DNA of 14,684 nucleotides from JBQCHF01 sp051953655 (GCA_051953655.1 JBQCIO010000280.1:1-14684); one strand, 5' to 3'. Numbered from the stretch's first letter, positions 1-6,909 are shown. Notes: generated by a model from the letters alone, not told the origin. Translations and numbers: made by a program.

Positions 1-642
1 GAACACGTGCGGCATGTTGTGGCTGATGAGGATCACGCCGAGACCGCGCTCGCGCAGGTCCCGGACGAGGCGCAGCACCTGCCCGGACTCGCGGACGCCG
101 AGGGCGGCGGTCGGCTCGTCGAGTATCACGACCTTGCCGCCGAAGGCGGCCGCCCGGGCGACGGCCACCGCCTGACGCTGCCCGCCGGAGAGGGTTTCGA
201 CCGCCTGGTTGATGTTCTGCAGCGTGGTGATGCCGAGGGCGTCGATGTGCTCCTGCGCCTCGCGCCTCATGCCCCGGGTGTCGAGCATGCGGAACACCGA
301 ACCCAGGACGCCGGCGCGGCGCTGCTCGCGAGCGAGGAACAGGTTGCTGGCGATGTCCAGGGCCGGGGCGACCGCCAGGTTCTGGTACACCGTCTCGATC
401 CCCGCCTGCCGCGCGTCTTGCGTGCTGCGGAACTGGACCGGCCGGCCCTCGACGAGGATCTCGCCGGCGTCGGGCGCCATCGCCCCGGACAGGCACTTGA
501 TGAGCGTGGACTTGCCGGCGCCGTTGTCGCCGATGACCGCCAGCACCTCCCCCGGGTGCAGCTCGAGGTCGACCCCGGCCAGGCCCACCACGTGCCCGAA
601 CCGCTTGACGAGTCCGCGCGCCTGCAGCACCGGGCCGGTCAT
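1..642 (-). CDS. sugar ABC transporter ATP-binding protein (partial, C-terminus beyond left edge)
   Basis: This is the ATPase of a carbohydrate ABC importer, acting at the inner face of the membrane. 214 residues are visible and the frame is still open at base 1. Seen motifs: Walker A GDNGAGKST (residues 38-46), Q-loop Gln87, signature LSGGQ (151-155), Walker B VVILDEPT (171-178) and the H-loop ISHN (206-209). All motifs of one complete nucleotide-binding domain are therefore present. Ribose-type ATPases have two such domains (about 500 residues) and fructose-type FrcA has one (about 260), but the cut prevents a decision. The start ATG (642-640) overlaps the permease stop in an ATGA junction, so the two are translationally coupled. 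Similarity to FrcA is judged from memory of the family; substrate is inferred. Confidence 0.93.
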   Translation of the reverse strand, partial: MTGPVLQARGLVKRFGHVVGLAGVDLELHPGEVLAVIGDNGAGKSTLIKCLSGAMAPDAGEILVEGRPVQFRSTQDARQAGIETVYQNLAVAPALDIASNLFLAREQRRAGVLGSVFRMLDTRGMRREAQEHIDALGITTLQNINQAVETLSGGQRQAVAVARAAAFGGKVVILDEPTAALGVRESGQVLRLVRDLRERGLGVILISHNMPHVF

Positions 643-1667
643 GACTTCACGCTCCTGATCCACTGGTCGGCGGCCACCGCGGCGATCACCAGAAGTCCCA
701 CGGCGAGCACCTGGTAGTTCGGGTCGGCTCCCACGAGAGCCAGCCCGTTCTTGAAGACCTGCACGATGAGGGCGCCGACGAGCGAGCCCACGACGGCGCC
801 ACGGCCACCGAACAGGCTGGTGCCGCCGATCACCACCGCGGTGATGCTCTCGAGGTTGGCGTTCACGCCCGCGTTCGGGTCGGCGCCGTTGATGCGGCCG
901 ACGAGGATCCACGCGGCGACGGCGAAGACGGCGCCCGCCACGACGTAAGCGCTCAGCAGGACGCGGCTCGTCCGGATGCCGGCCAGCCGGGCCGCCTCCC
1001 CGTCGTCACCGGTCGCGTAGAGGTGCCGTCCCCAGGAGGTCATCCTCAGCGCGTAGGCGAATCCGGCGTAGAGCGCGAGCATCATGATGACGCCCACCGT
1101 GAGGCGGAACTTGCCCAGCGCGATGCTGCTGCCGGTCCAGGTGAGCAGGGAGCCCGGTTGCAGGGAGACGGTGACGCCCTGCGCGTAGATCAGTGTCGCC
1201 GCGGTGAAGATGCTCAGGGTGCCCAGGGTCACGATGAACGGCGGCAGCTTGATGCGGGTCACCAGGAAGCCGTTCACGAACGCGGCCGCCACGGCGACGA
1301 CGAAGCCGATCACGAGCGCGACGATGCCGGGCATCCCGCTCTCGCTGCCCAGCTTGGCCATCACCAGGCTGGCCAGCACCATGATCGCGCCGACCGAGAG
1401 ATCGATCCCGGCGGTGAGGATGACCAGGGTCTGCCCCACCGCCAGGGCGCCGACGACCGCCGCCTGCTGCAGGACGATGGACAGGTTGGCCGGAGCCAGG
1501 AACCGGTCGCTGGCGATGCCGAACACCACGCAGGCGAGCAGGAGCACCAGCAGCGGGCTCAGTGCTGGGAATCGGTGCAGCACGTTGTGGATGCGCACCG
1601 CGGGCGAGCTGTCGGTCTCGAAGAGCGGGTCGACGGACGGTTGCTTGGCTAGCTGAGTCTGTGACAT
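639..1667 (-). CDS. sugar ABC transporter permease, RbsC/FrcC type
   Basis: A 342-residue polytopic inner-membrane permease of the branched-chain/ribose permease superfamily (BPD_transp_2), about the usual length. A cytoplasmic N-terminus of roughly 35 residues is followed by a series of hydrophobic segments from residue 37 to about 333. Family hallmarks visible are TAGIDLSVGA (85-94), the cytoplasmic loop GRHLYATGDDGEAARLAGI (213-231) that contacts the ATPase, and VVIGGTSLFGGRG (278-290). The ATG start is supported by AGGAAGG (1676-1682, minus strand) with an 8-base spacing. It lies 209 bases downstream of the solute-binding protein gene and overlaps the ATPase gene by 4 bases. The transported sugar is not readable from the sequence; a pentose or fructose-like hexose is inferred from neighbours. 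Confidence 0.93.
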   Translation of the reverse strand: MSQTQLAKQPSVDPLFETDSSPAVRIHNVLHRFPALSPLLVLLLACVVFGIASDRFLAPANLSIVLQQAAVVGALAVGQTLVILTAGIDLSVGAIMVLASLVMAKLGSESGMPGIVALVIGFVVAVAAAFVNGFLVTRIKLPPFIVTLGTLSIFTAATLIYAQGVTVSLQPGSLLTWTGSSIALGKFRLTVGVIMMLALYAGFAYALRMTSWGRHLYATGDDGEAARLAGIRTSRVLLSAYVVAGAVFAVAAWILVGRINGADPNAGVNANLESITAVVIGGTSLFGGRGAVVGSLVGALIVQVFKNGLALVGADPNYQVLAVGLLVIAAVAADQWIRSVKS

Positions 1668-1675
1668 GTGAGCGG

Positions 1676-1682
1676 CCTTCCT
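1676..1682 (-). promoter_or_regulatory. ribosome binding site of the permease gene
   Basis: AGGAAGG on the minus strand, 8 bases before the ATG at 1667. It gives the permease its own translation start after the long intercistronic gap. Confidence 0.6.
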
Positions 1683-1763
1683 GCTCGTTGGCTCGACGAC
1701 CGGCTCTGCGGCGGCGGGCGGTCAGGTGACTGGACGTCCCGCGTCGAGGGCCGACGTCTCAGC

Positions 1764-1783
1764 GGCCAGCTGCTCGGCTGGCC
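1764..1783 (-). other. intercistronic hairpin, 7-bp stem
   Basis: Perfect inverted repeat GGCCAGC (1764-1770) and GCTGGCC (1777-1783) with a 6-base loop. It is the second of two hairpins in the 209-base gap between the binding-protein and permease genes. No T-tract follows. It may act in mRNA processing or partial termination. Confidence 0.45.
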
Positions 1784-1829
1784 CGGTGCTTCGCCGGCCC
1801 AGCCACGCGACGGCGGACTCGAGCCGGGT

Positions 1830-1865
1830 CGCCGGGACCCCGTGACGGCGACCGGGGTCCCGGCG
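1830..1865 (-). other. strong intercistronic hairpin behind the binding-protein gene, 13-bp stem
   Basis: Perfect 13-bp inverted repeat, CGCCGGGACCCCG (1830-1842) against 1853-1865, with a 10-base loop. It begins 11 bases after the stop of the solute-binding protein gene in the direction of transcription. No run of T follows. In binding-protein importer operons such stems commonly protect the upstream message and reduce read-through, so that binding protein exceeds permease. That role is inferred here. Confidence 0.6.
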
Positions 1866-1876
1866 GGTCGAGGGGA

Positions 1877-3007
1877 TCAGCCCCAGCAGGCCTGGCCGGC
1901 CTTGTCCGGCGTCTGGCTGTCCACGCCGTCCACCGCGTTCGCGGTCACCAGCGCGGTCCCGGTGTTGATGAAGTCCTGCCCGCCCGGCAGCGACGGCTTC
2001 GCGCCGCCCTTGGCGAGCTCGGCGATGGTCTGCACGCCCTGGCTGGCCATCTTTCCCGGGTACTGCACCGCGTCGGCGGCGATCTTGCCGTCCTTCACCA
2101 GGCCGTTGACGTACTTGCAGCTTCCGTCGATGGTGACGACCAGCACGTCCTTCTTGCCGGCGCTGGCGAGCGCCTGCAGGGCGCCGTCCGCAGCCGGCTC
2201 GTTGATCGTGTAGACCACGTTGATGTCGCCGTTGGCGGACAGGCAGTTCTCCATGGCGGTCTTGCCGCCCGGGATCGCGCCGCCGGTCGGCTGGTGGCAG
2301 GCGACCTGGTACTCGCCGCCCTGCCCGCCGGTGTACTTGCCGGTCTTGGCCTCCTGGCCGTTCTGGCTCGGGCTGCCCGGGTCGATCCCCATGCCCTCGA
2401 GGAAGCCGTGGTCGCGCTGGACGTCCACGGAGACGACCTGGTCGTTGAAGTTGTCGAGCATGGCGATGACGGCCTTCTTGCCGGCCAGCTTGGTCGCGAC
2501 GTACTGGCCGATCAGCTTGCCCGCCTGCTCGTTGTCCGTCGCGTAGGTGATGTCCACGGTGCTCGCCGGGTTGGGCACGGTGTCCAGCGCGATCACGTAG
2601 AGGCCGGCGTCCTTGGCCTTCTTCAGCTCGGTGTTCACCGAGTCTCCGTTGGTGGTGATGAGGATCCCCTTGTCACCACGTGAGATCGCGTTGTCGATGG
2701 CGCTGATCTGCGACTGGGTGTCGCCGTCGGTCTTGCCGGCGGCCACGGTGAGGTTCACGCCGTCCTTCTTCGCCTCGGCCTCGGCGTCCTTGCGCATGCT
2801 CACGAAGTAGGGGTTGCTCAGCGTCTTGAGGATGAGGGTGACGCCGACCTGCTTGTCGCCGCCGGAGGCGCCGGCAGCTCCCGCCGACGTCGAGGATCCG
2901 CACCCGGCCAGCGCCAGCGCGCAGGCCGCCCCGCCGGCGATGGCGGCCACCGCGGTGGTGCGTCGAGTGGTGATCCTGCTCGTCCCGGGCCTTGTCGTCG
3001 TCCTCAC
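1877..3007 (-). CDS. sugar ABC transporter substrate-binding lipoprotein
   Basis: The extracytoplasmic sugar receptor of the importer, 376 residues. The N-terminus has a basic region with RR at 15-16, a hydrophobic stretch (19-34) and a lipobox LAGC (33-36), so it should be cleaved and lipid-anchored at Cys36. The rest is a periplasmic-binding-protein fold of the ribose/fructose class: the N-lobe pattern around AIDNAISRGDKGILITT, the ALDTVP segment, and the hinge-side VVYTINEPAADGALQAL. I start it at GTG 3007 because GAAGGGA (3015-3021, minus) lies 7 bases upstream. The open frame continues 25 codons further but that part is only Arg-rich non-coding-like sequence. Four cysteines remain after the lipid Cys, enough for disulfides outside the membrane. 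Closest family by memory is FrcB; the ligand is inferred. Confidence 0.92.
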   Translation of the reverse strand: MRTTTRPGTSRITTRRTTAVAAIAGGAACALALAGCGSSTSAGAAGASGGDKQVGVTLILKTLSNPYFVSMRKDAEAEAKKDGVNLTVAAGKTDGDTQSQISAIDNAISRGDKGILITTNGDSVNTELKKAKDAGLYVIALDTVPNPASTVDITYATDNEQAGKLIGQYVATKLAGKKAVIAMLDNFNDQVVSVDVQRDHGFLEGMGIDPGSPSQNGQEAKTGKYTGGQGGEYQVACHQPTGGAIPGGKTAMENCLSANGDINVVYTINEPAADGALQALASAGKKDVLVVTIDGSCKYVNGLVKDGKIAADAVQYPGKMASQGVQTIAELAKGGAKPSLPGGQDFINTGTALVTANAVDGVDSQTPDKAGQACWG

Positions 3008-3014
3008 TGCGCAA

Positions 3015-3021
3015 TCCCTTC
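3015..3021 (-). promoter_or_regulatory. ribosome binding site deciding the GTG start of the binding protein
   Basis: GAAGGGA on the minus strand, 7 bases before GTG 3007. It places the start directly before the lipoprotein signal peptide. Confidence 0.6.
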
Positions 3022-3103
3022 GTGGTCGGCGCCGGCGGCTCCGCCGCCCGCACCTGCGCCGGCGACCGGACGGTCGCGGCATCGAATGGTGTGGCGTCCC
3101 CGT

Positions 3104-3131
3104 GGGGGCTGAGGTCTCCCAGCCGCCCCCC
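3104..3131 (-). other. hairpin between kinase and binding-protein genes
   Basis: GGGGGCTG (3104-3111) pairs with 3120-3131 (CAGCC, one bulged G, then Cs) around an 8-base loop. It starts 3 bases after the kinase stop codon in the direction of transcription and 100 bases before the binding-protein start. It could be a weak terminator or an mRNA-processing stem. There is no T-tract. Confidence 0.4.
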
Positions 3132-3134
3132 GTC

Positions 3135-3872
3135 TCAGTTGGACGTGGGCACCCCCTCCTCCAGGGCGGGCTCCCCGACCGGCAGCCCGCGAGGTGGCAC
3201 GGCGCCGGTCGCCCAGGACGGGACGTGCGGGAGCTCGATCACCAGGTCGGCCCGGTATCGGGTAGGCGCCACGACGTCGGCGTTGCGCTGGTCGCTGCCG
3301 AGCGCCCAGGCGCGGGCAGCCCCGGCCGACATGCCGAAGGCCATGTGGCGACGCACGAGCTGCTCGAGCCGCAGGTTCTCGTCGCCCTCGACGAACCACG
3401 CCTCGTCCAGCAGCGCGGCGACCCCCGCCCAGGGACCGTCGTCGAGCAGCAGGTAGTTCCCTTCGGTCACCACGAGGGGCACCTCGGGGGGAACCGGGAT
3501 CGCGCCGGCGACCGCCTCGTCGACCGTCCGGTCGAAGCTGGGGGCGTAGACCACCTCCGGCCCCTGCGCCCGCAGGCGCCGCAGCAACGCGAGGTAGCCG
3601 TGGACGTCGAAGGTGTCCGGGGCTCCCTTCCGCTCCCGGCGCCCCAGCCGGACCAGCTCGGTGTTGGCGAGGTGGAAGCCGTCCATCGGCACGTAGCAGG
3701 CGAGCGGGCCGAGCTCTCGGACCACCTCCTGCGCCACGGTCGACTTGCCGCCGCCGGGGAGCCCGGCGATGCCGAGCACGGACCGGACCCCGCGCTCGGC
3801 CAGCCCCCGGGCCCGGGCCACGGCCGCGCCCAGCACCGCTGCGGCGTCCTGCTCGAGATCCACGGTCGTCAC
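3135..3872 (-). CDS. nucleoside/sugar kinase-like P-loop protein (FrcK / pantothenate-kinase-like)
   Basis: A 245-residue cytoplasmic P-loop kinase of the uridine kinase/pantothenate kinase group. Visible motifs: Walker A GLPGGGKST (37-45), the substrate-side MDGFH (63-67), KGAPDTFD (82-89), PSFDR (111-115) and TEGNYLL (136-142). These are the hallmarks of small kinases that phosphorylate a hydroxyl of a small metabolite. It is the first gene after the operator region and lies in the same direction as the importer. FrcK of the fructose frcBCAK operon is such a protein, so phosphorylation of the imported sugar or a related metabolite is the likely role, unproven. The start is uncertain: GTG 3872 has no spaced ribosome site, while GTG 3863 has AGG about 9 bases upstream and would give 242 residues. 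Confidence 0.85.
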   Translation of the reverse strand: MTTVDLEQDAAAVLGAAVARARGLAERGVRSVLGIAGLPGGGKSTVAQEVVRELGPLACYVPMDGFHLANTELVRLGRRERKGAPDTFDVHGYLALLRRLRAQGPEVVYAPSFDRTVDEAVAGAIPVPPEVPLVVTEGNYLLLDDGPWAGVAALLDEAWFVEGDENLRLEQLVRRHMAFGMSAGAARAWALGSDQRNADVVAPTRYRADLVIELPHVPSWATGAVPPRGLPVGEPALEEGVPTSN

Positions 3873-3901
3873 CCTTGGTTCGACTTCGTGTGGTTTGGGT
3901 C

Positions 3902-3931
3902 ACCGTAGACCGAGCCAAGCGCTTGCCGCAA
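3902..3931 (-). promoter_or_regulatory. candidate promoter of the sugar-uptake operon
   Basis: On the minus strand TTGCGG (3926-3931) and TACGGT (3902-3907) are separated by 18 bases, a fair match to a vegetative -35/-10 pair. The -35 part lies between and within the two LacI-type palindromes, so bound repressor would block it. Prediction only. Confidence 0.4.
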
Positions 3932-3938
3932 GCGCTTG
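3916..3938. promoter_or_regulatory. tandem LacI-family operators
   Basis: The perfect palindrome CAAGCGCTTG occurs twice, at 3916-3925 and 3929-3938, with three bases between (centre to centre 13 bp). A central CG inside a palindrome with CAAGC/GCTTG arms is typical of LacI-family operators. They lie between the divergent repressor gene and the kinase-led operon and overlap a candidate operon promoter. The LacI-family protein at 4026 is the obvious ligand, which would also let it control itself. Confidence 0.8.
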
Positions 3939-4012
3939 CGTCGTCCCATCTTGCGCTGGCGGACGTGTGAGAATGCGCGGTGCGCAGCCGCCGAGGGCGA
4001 GACAACGGGGAG

Positions 4013-4018
4013 AGGAGG
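4013..4018 (+). promoter_or_regulatory. ribosome binding site deciding the LacI-family start
   Basis: AGGAGG is 7 bases before GTG 4026. The next ATG (4035) would be 16 bases away and the upstream frame-open ATG-like starts precede this site, so GTG 4026 is preferred. Confidence 0.7.
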
Positions 4019-4025
4019 TGGCGCG

Positions 4026-5030
4026 GTGGCGACCATGAACGACGTGGCGCGGGAGGCCGGCGTCTCGACGACGACGGTGTCGCACGTGCTCAACGGCACT
4101 CGGGCGGTGGCCGAGCCGACCCGGCAGCGGGTCCTCGAGGTGATCGACCAGCTCGGCTACACGCACAACACCATCGCGAGATCGCTGGCCACCGCCAGCA
4201 CGCTCACCATCGGGGTCGCCATCTCGGCCATCTCCAACCCCTACTTCATCGATCTCGTGCACGCGCTCGAGGCCGAGATCAGCGCCGCCGGCTACCTGCT
4301 GCTCCTGGCCGACACCAAGGACGACCCGGTGGAGGAGCTGCGGGTCATCCGCTCGCTGCACGCACGCCGGGTGGACGGCTACGTCGTCGCGCCCTCGGCC
4401 GAGCGGGAGCCGCCGGCGCTGCGCTACCTGCTCGACCGCGGCCTGCCCACCGTGCTGATCGACCGGCTGGCCGACGAGCAGTTCGACCAGATCGGCGTGG
4501 AGAACCGGGACGCCACCGCCGGGCTCGTCGAGCACCTGGCCGGCATCGGCCACCGGCGGATCGGGATGATCTGCGGCCAGGAGGGGCTGACCACCACCGA
4601 CGAGCGCCTGGCCGGCTATCGCCTCGGGCTCGAGCGCAGCCGGCTCCCCTACGACCCCGCACTGGTCATCACCGGCTCCAGCGACGTCGAGCCGGCGCGC
4701 GACGCCGTGCACCGGCTGCGGGCACTTCCCGAGCCGCCCACCGCGCTGGTGGCCGCGAACAACAGGATGACCATCGGCGCCATGGCGGCCCTCCACGACC
4801 TCGGCCTGACGGTCCCCGACGACGTCGCCCTGGTCTGCTTCGACGACTTCGAGTGGGCGGACCTGTTCCACCCCCGGCTCACCGTCGTCGCGCAGCCGAT
4901 CGAGAGGATCGGCGCGGAGGCGGCGAAGCTGCTGCTGTCCCGCCTGAAGGAACCCGACCGACCGCCGCGGACCGTCCAGCTCGCTCCGACGTTCGTCCAC
5001 CGCGAGTCCTGCGGTTGCCCGCAGGGCTGA
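4026..5030 (+). CDS. LacI-family transcriptional regulator of the sugar-uptake operon
   Basis: A 334-residue DNA-binding repressor of usual LacI/GalR length. The N-terminal helix-turn-helix is MNDVAREAGVSTTTVSHVLN (about residues 4-23), followed by the hinge region ending in ARSL, the segment that inserts into the minor groove at the operator centre. The rest is a periplasmic-binding-protein-like effector domain: IGVAISAISNPYF, the hinge-crossing VGYVVAP-type strand, and the C-terminal FDDFEWADLFHPRLTVVAQPIERIG. The tail carries CGC, which is common in actinobacterial members. It is divergent from the kinase/binding protein/permease/ATPase genes with two operators between, so it most likely represses them until the sugar or its phosphate is bound. 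The effector cannot be read from sequence. Confidence 0.94.
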   Translation: MATMNDVAREAGVSTTTVSHVLNGTRAVAEPTRQRVLEVIDQLGYTHNTIARSLATASTLTIGVAISAISNPYFIDLVHALEAEISAAGYLLLLADTKDDPVEELRVIRSLHARRVDGYVVAPSAEREPPALRYLLDRGLPTVLIDRLADEQFDQIGVENRDATAGLVEHLAGIGHRRIGMICGQEGLTTTDERLAGYRLGLERSRLPYDPALVITGSSDVEPARDAVHRLRALPEPPTALVAANNRMTIGAMAALHDLGLTVPDDVALVCFDDFEWADLFHPRLTVVAQPIERIGAEAAKLLLSRLKEPDRPPRTVQLAPTFVHRESCGCPQG

Positions 5031-5039
5031 CGGCGGTCC

Positions 5040-5056
5040 TCAGCGAGCGGCGCTGA
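5040..5056. terminator. possible shared terminator hairpin of convergent genes
   Basis: TCAGCG (5040-5045) and CGCTGA (5051-5056) pair around a 5-base loop. It overlaps the last codons of the aldo/keto reductase gene and lies 9 bases after the LacI-family stop, where the two genes converge. The stem is short and there is no T-tract. Confidence 0.35.
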
Positions 5057-5948
5057 CGCCCTCCAGCGCAGCCAGGTCCTCGTCGCTCAGCTGGAGCGCA
5101 GCGGCGGCCACGTTCTCCTCCAGGTGCACCGGATCTCCCGTACCGGGGATCGCGAGCACGTGCTGTCCGAGGTGCAGGGTCCACGCGATCCGAACCTGGG
5201 TCGCAGACACCTCGTGCGCCCGCGCGACGGAGAGGACGGCGGCGTCCTCGGTGGCCTGCCGTCCCGTCGCACCGCCTTGCCCGGCCACGGAGAAGAACGG
5301 CACGAAGGCGATCCCCTGCTCGCCGCAGGCGCGCAGGACGTCCTCGCTCTCCCGGTCGCCGACGCCGAAGCGGTTCTGCACGCACACGACCGGGGCGACA
5401 TGCTGCGCCTCGCGCAGCTGCTCGAGGGTCACGTTGGAGACGCCGATGTGCCGCAGCAGCCCGGCGTCGCGCAGCTGCGCGAGCGCGCCCACGTGCTCGG
5501 CCACCGGCCCCCGGCCGAGGGTGCGCAGGTTCACCACGTCGAGGCAGTCCCGGCCGAGCTGGCGCAGGTTCTCCTCGACCTGCCCGCGCAGCTGCTCCGG
5601 GCGCGCCCACGGCAGCCACTCCCCCGACGGGTCCCGGCCCGGTCCGACCTTGGTGACGACCACGAGGTCGTCCGGGTAGGGCGCGAGCGCGCTGTTGATG
5701 AGCTCGTTCGCCGAGCGCAGCGGGGAGAAGTAGAACGCGGCGGTGTCGATGTGGTTCACGCCGAGCTCGACGGCCCGGCGCAGCACCTGGATCGCCTGGT
5801 CGCGGTCGCGTGGAGTGCCGTGGTCGAAGGCGGCGGTCCCCGTCAGGCGCATGGCGCCGAGGCCGAGCCGGTTGATGGTCAGGTCGCCGAGCGACCAGGT
5901 CCCTGCCGCCGAGGCGGTCGTCTGCGAGAGCACGGGCGCAGTCTGCAC
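5040..5948 (-). CDS. aldo/keto reductase with Arg in place of the catalytic His
   Basis: A 302-residue NADP(H)-dependent TIM-barrel oxidoreductase of the aldo/keto reductase superfamily. Three tetrad residues are seen: Asp68 in HIDTA, Tyr73 and Lys100 in VVVTKVG. The usual His after the following strand is replaced by Arg142 (VVNLRTL). IGVSNV, the PFFSVAG segment and IPGTG near the C-terminus, which binds the cofactor phosphate, are present. The substrate is unknown. The start is GTG 5948; GAGG directly abuts it and no well-spaced ribosome site is seen, so a few residues at the N-terminus are uncertain. It is convergent with the LacI-family gene and divergent from the alpha/beta hydrolase gene, sharing a control region that holds the paired GCTAG elements. 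Confidence 0.9.
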   Translation of the reverse strand: MQTAPVLSQTTASAAGTWSLGDLTINRLGLGAMRLTGTAAFDHGTPRDRDQAIQVLRRAVELGVNHIDTAAFYFSPLRSANELINSALAPYPDDLVVVTKVGPGRDPSGEWLPWARPEQLRGQVEENLRQLGRDCLDVVNLRTLGRGPVAEHVGALAQLRDAGLLRHIGVSNVTLEQLREAQHVAPVVCVQNRFGVGDRESEDVLRACGEQGIAFVPFFSVAGQGGATGRQATEDAAVLSVARAHEVSATQVRIAWTLHLGQHVLAIPGTGDPVHLEENVAAAALQLSDEDLAALEGVSAAR

Positions 5949-5983
5949 CCTCGCTCGACCAGGCCGTCGCCGGCGCCCAGTCG

Positions 5984-5998
5984 GCTAGGTCGGTTAGC
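5984..5998. promoter_or_regulatory. candidate operator, copy 1 (GCTAG-N5-TTAGC)
   Basis: GCTAGGTCGGTTAGC, an imperfect 15-bp palindrome. The same GCTAG-N5-TTAGC pattern recurs at 6036-6050, 52 bp away, about five helical turns. This copy lies on the aldo/keto reductase side of the divergent gap. Confidence 0.5.
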
Positions 5999-6023
5999 TC
6001 AGAGTGATCGCTCGAGCCTTCTG

Positions 6024-6052
6024 TTGACGTCCTTGGCTAGTGCTATTAGCTT
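6024..6052 (+). promoter_or_regulatory. promoter of the hydrolase-TetR operon
   Basis: TTGACG (6024-6029) and TAGCTT (6047-6052) with a 17-base spacer closely match a vegetative sigma factor promoter. Transcription would start near 6059, leaving a leader of about 25 bases with the ribosome site GAGGGGG. The downstream operator candidate overlaps the -10 box. Confidence 0.6.
6036..6050. promoter_or_regulatory. candidate operator, copy 2, overlapping the -10 box
   Basis: GCTAGTGCTATTAGC shares GCTAG-N5-TTAGC with the copy at 5984-5998. It covers the spacer and part of the -10 of the hydrolase promoter, a position where a bound repressor would block transcription. The TetR-family protein encoded at 6902 is the likely but unproven ligand. 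Confidence 0.55.
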
Positions 6053-6084
6053 TCTCTCATCGGACCGACTCGAGGGGGATGACC

Positions 6085-6909
6085 ATGAGCCAGGCGACGC
6101 GCACCCAGCTGCTGCAGCGTGATGGCGGAAGGATCGCCTACGACGTCCAGGGAAACGGCCCGCTGGTCGTCTGCCTGCCGGGCATGGGAGACCTGCGACG
6201 CGTCTACCGTGCCAACGTCCCAGCACTCGTCGACGCCGGCTTCCGGGTCGCGACGATGGACCTGCGCGGGCACGGCGACAGCGACGCGACGTTCAGCAGC
6301 TATGACGACGTCGCCGCCGGCCAGGACGTCCTGGCGCTGATCGAGCACCTGGGCGCCCCCGCGGTGGTCGTCGGCAACTCGATGGGTGCCGCAGCGGCCG
6401 TGTGGGCGGCGGCCGAGCAGCCCGACCTCGTCGCCGGCATCGCGCTGATCGGGCCGTTCGTGCGCAACGCGCCCATCAATCCTCTGATGGCGTTTGCCTT
6501 CCGCGTCGCGATGAGCGGGCCGTGGGCCACCCGCGCGTGGCTGTCCTACCTGCCCAAGCTCTACCCGGGACGCCAGCCGGACGACCAGTCCGAGCACCTG
6601 GCCGCCGTCAAGGCAGCGCTGGGAAAGCCGGGCCACGCCGCCGCTTTCAAGGCAACGACCCGGACCAGCCACGCCCCGGCCGAGGCACGGCTCGACCGGC
6701 TCGGCGGGCTTCCCGCGCTGGTCGTCATGGGCGACCAGGACCCGGACTTCCCCGACCCGGCCGCAGAAGCCGCGTGGATCGCCGAACGCCTCGACGCCCG
6801 CGTCGTGATGGTCCCGGGCGCCGGGCACTACCCGCAGGCGCAGCACCCGGAGCTCGTGAACCCCGAGCTGGTGGCCTTCGTCGGCAGGGTGGTCGGCGCC
6901 GGTGCCTAG
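6085..6909 (+). CDS. alpha/beta hydrolase
   Basis: A 274-residue serine hydrolase of the alpha/beta fold. The oxyanion-side LPGMGD (31-36), DLRGHGDS (59-66), nucleophile elbow GNSMG with Ser99, acid region GDQDPD (216-221, Asp217 or Asp219) and GAGHYPQ with His248 together make a full catalytic triad. Between the elbow and the acid is a cap of about 100 residues. There is no signal peptide, so it is cytoplasmic. Start ATG 6085 is preferred because AGGGGG (6073-6078) lies 6 bases upstream; ATG 6079 abuts that site. The gene ends inside the TetR-family gene (8-base overlap), so the pair is coupled. Substrate is unknown; an ester, lactone or haloalkane are all possible for this fold. Confidence 0.92.
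   Translation: MSQATRTQLLQRDGGRIAYDVQGNGPLVVCLPGMGDLRRVYRANVPALVDAGFRVATMDLRGHGDSDATFSSYDDVAAGQDVLALIEHLGAPAVVVGNSMGAAAAVWAAAEQPDLVAGIALIGPFVRNAPINPLMAFAFRVAMSGPWATRAWLSYLPKLYPGRQPDDQSEHLAAVKAALGKPGHAAAFKATTRTSHAPAEARLDRLGGLPALVVMGDQDPDFPDPAAEAAWIAERLDARVVMVPGAGHYPQAQHPELVNPELVAFVGRVVGAGA

Noticed and set aside
3008..3082. 25-residue Arg-rich extension of the binding protein
   Set aside because: It would place a highly basic block before the lipoprotein signal peptide, and the ribosome site supports GTG 3007.
3936..4025. A 30-residue N-terminal extension of the LacI-family protein
   Set aside because: It overlaps the second operator and the ribosome binding site at 4013-4018; family members begin at the helix-turn-helix.
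3900..5000. A long (366-codon) open frame antisense to the LacI-family gene
   Set aside because: Its composition (Gly/Val/Asp/Arg shadow of GC-ending codons) has no motifs, while the sense frame has a complete LacI fold.
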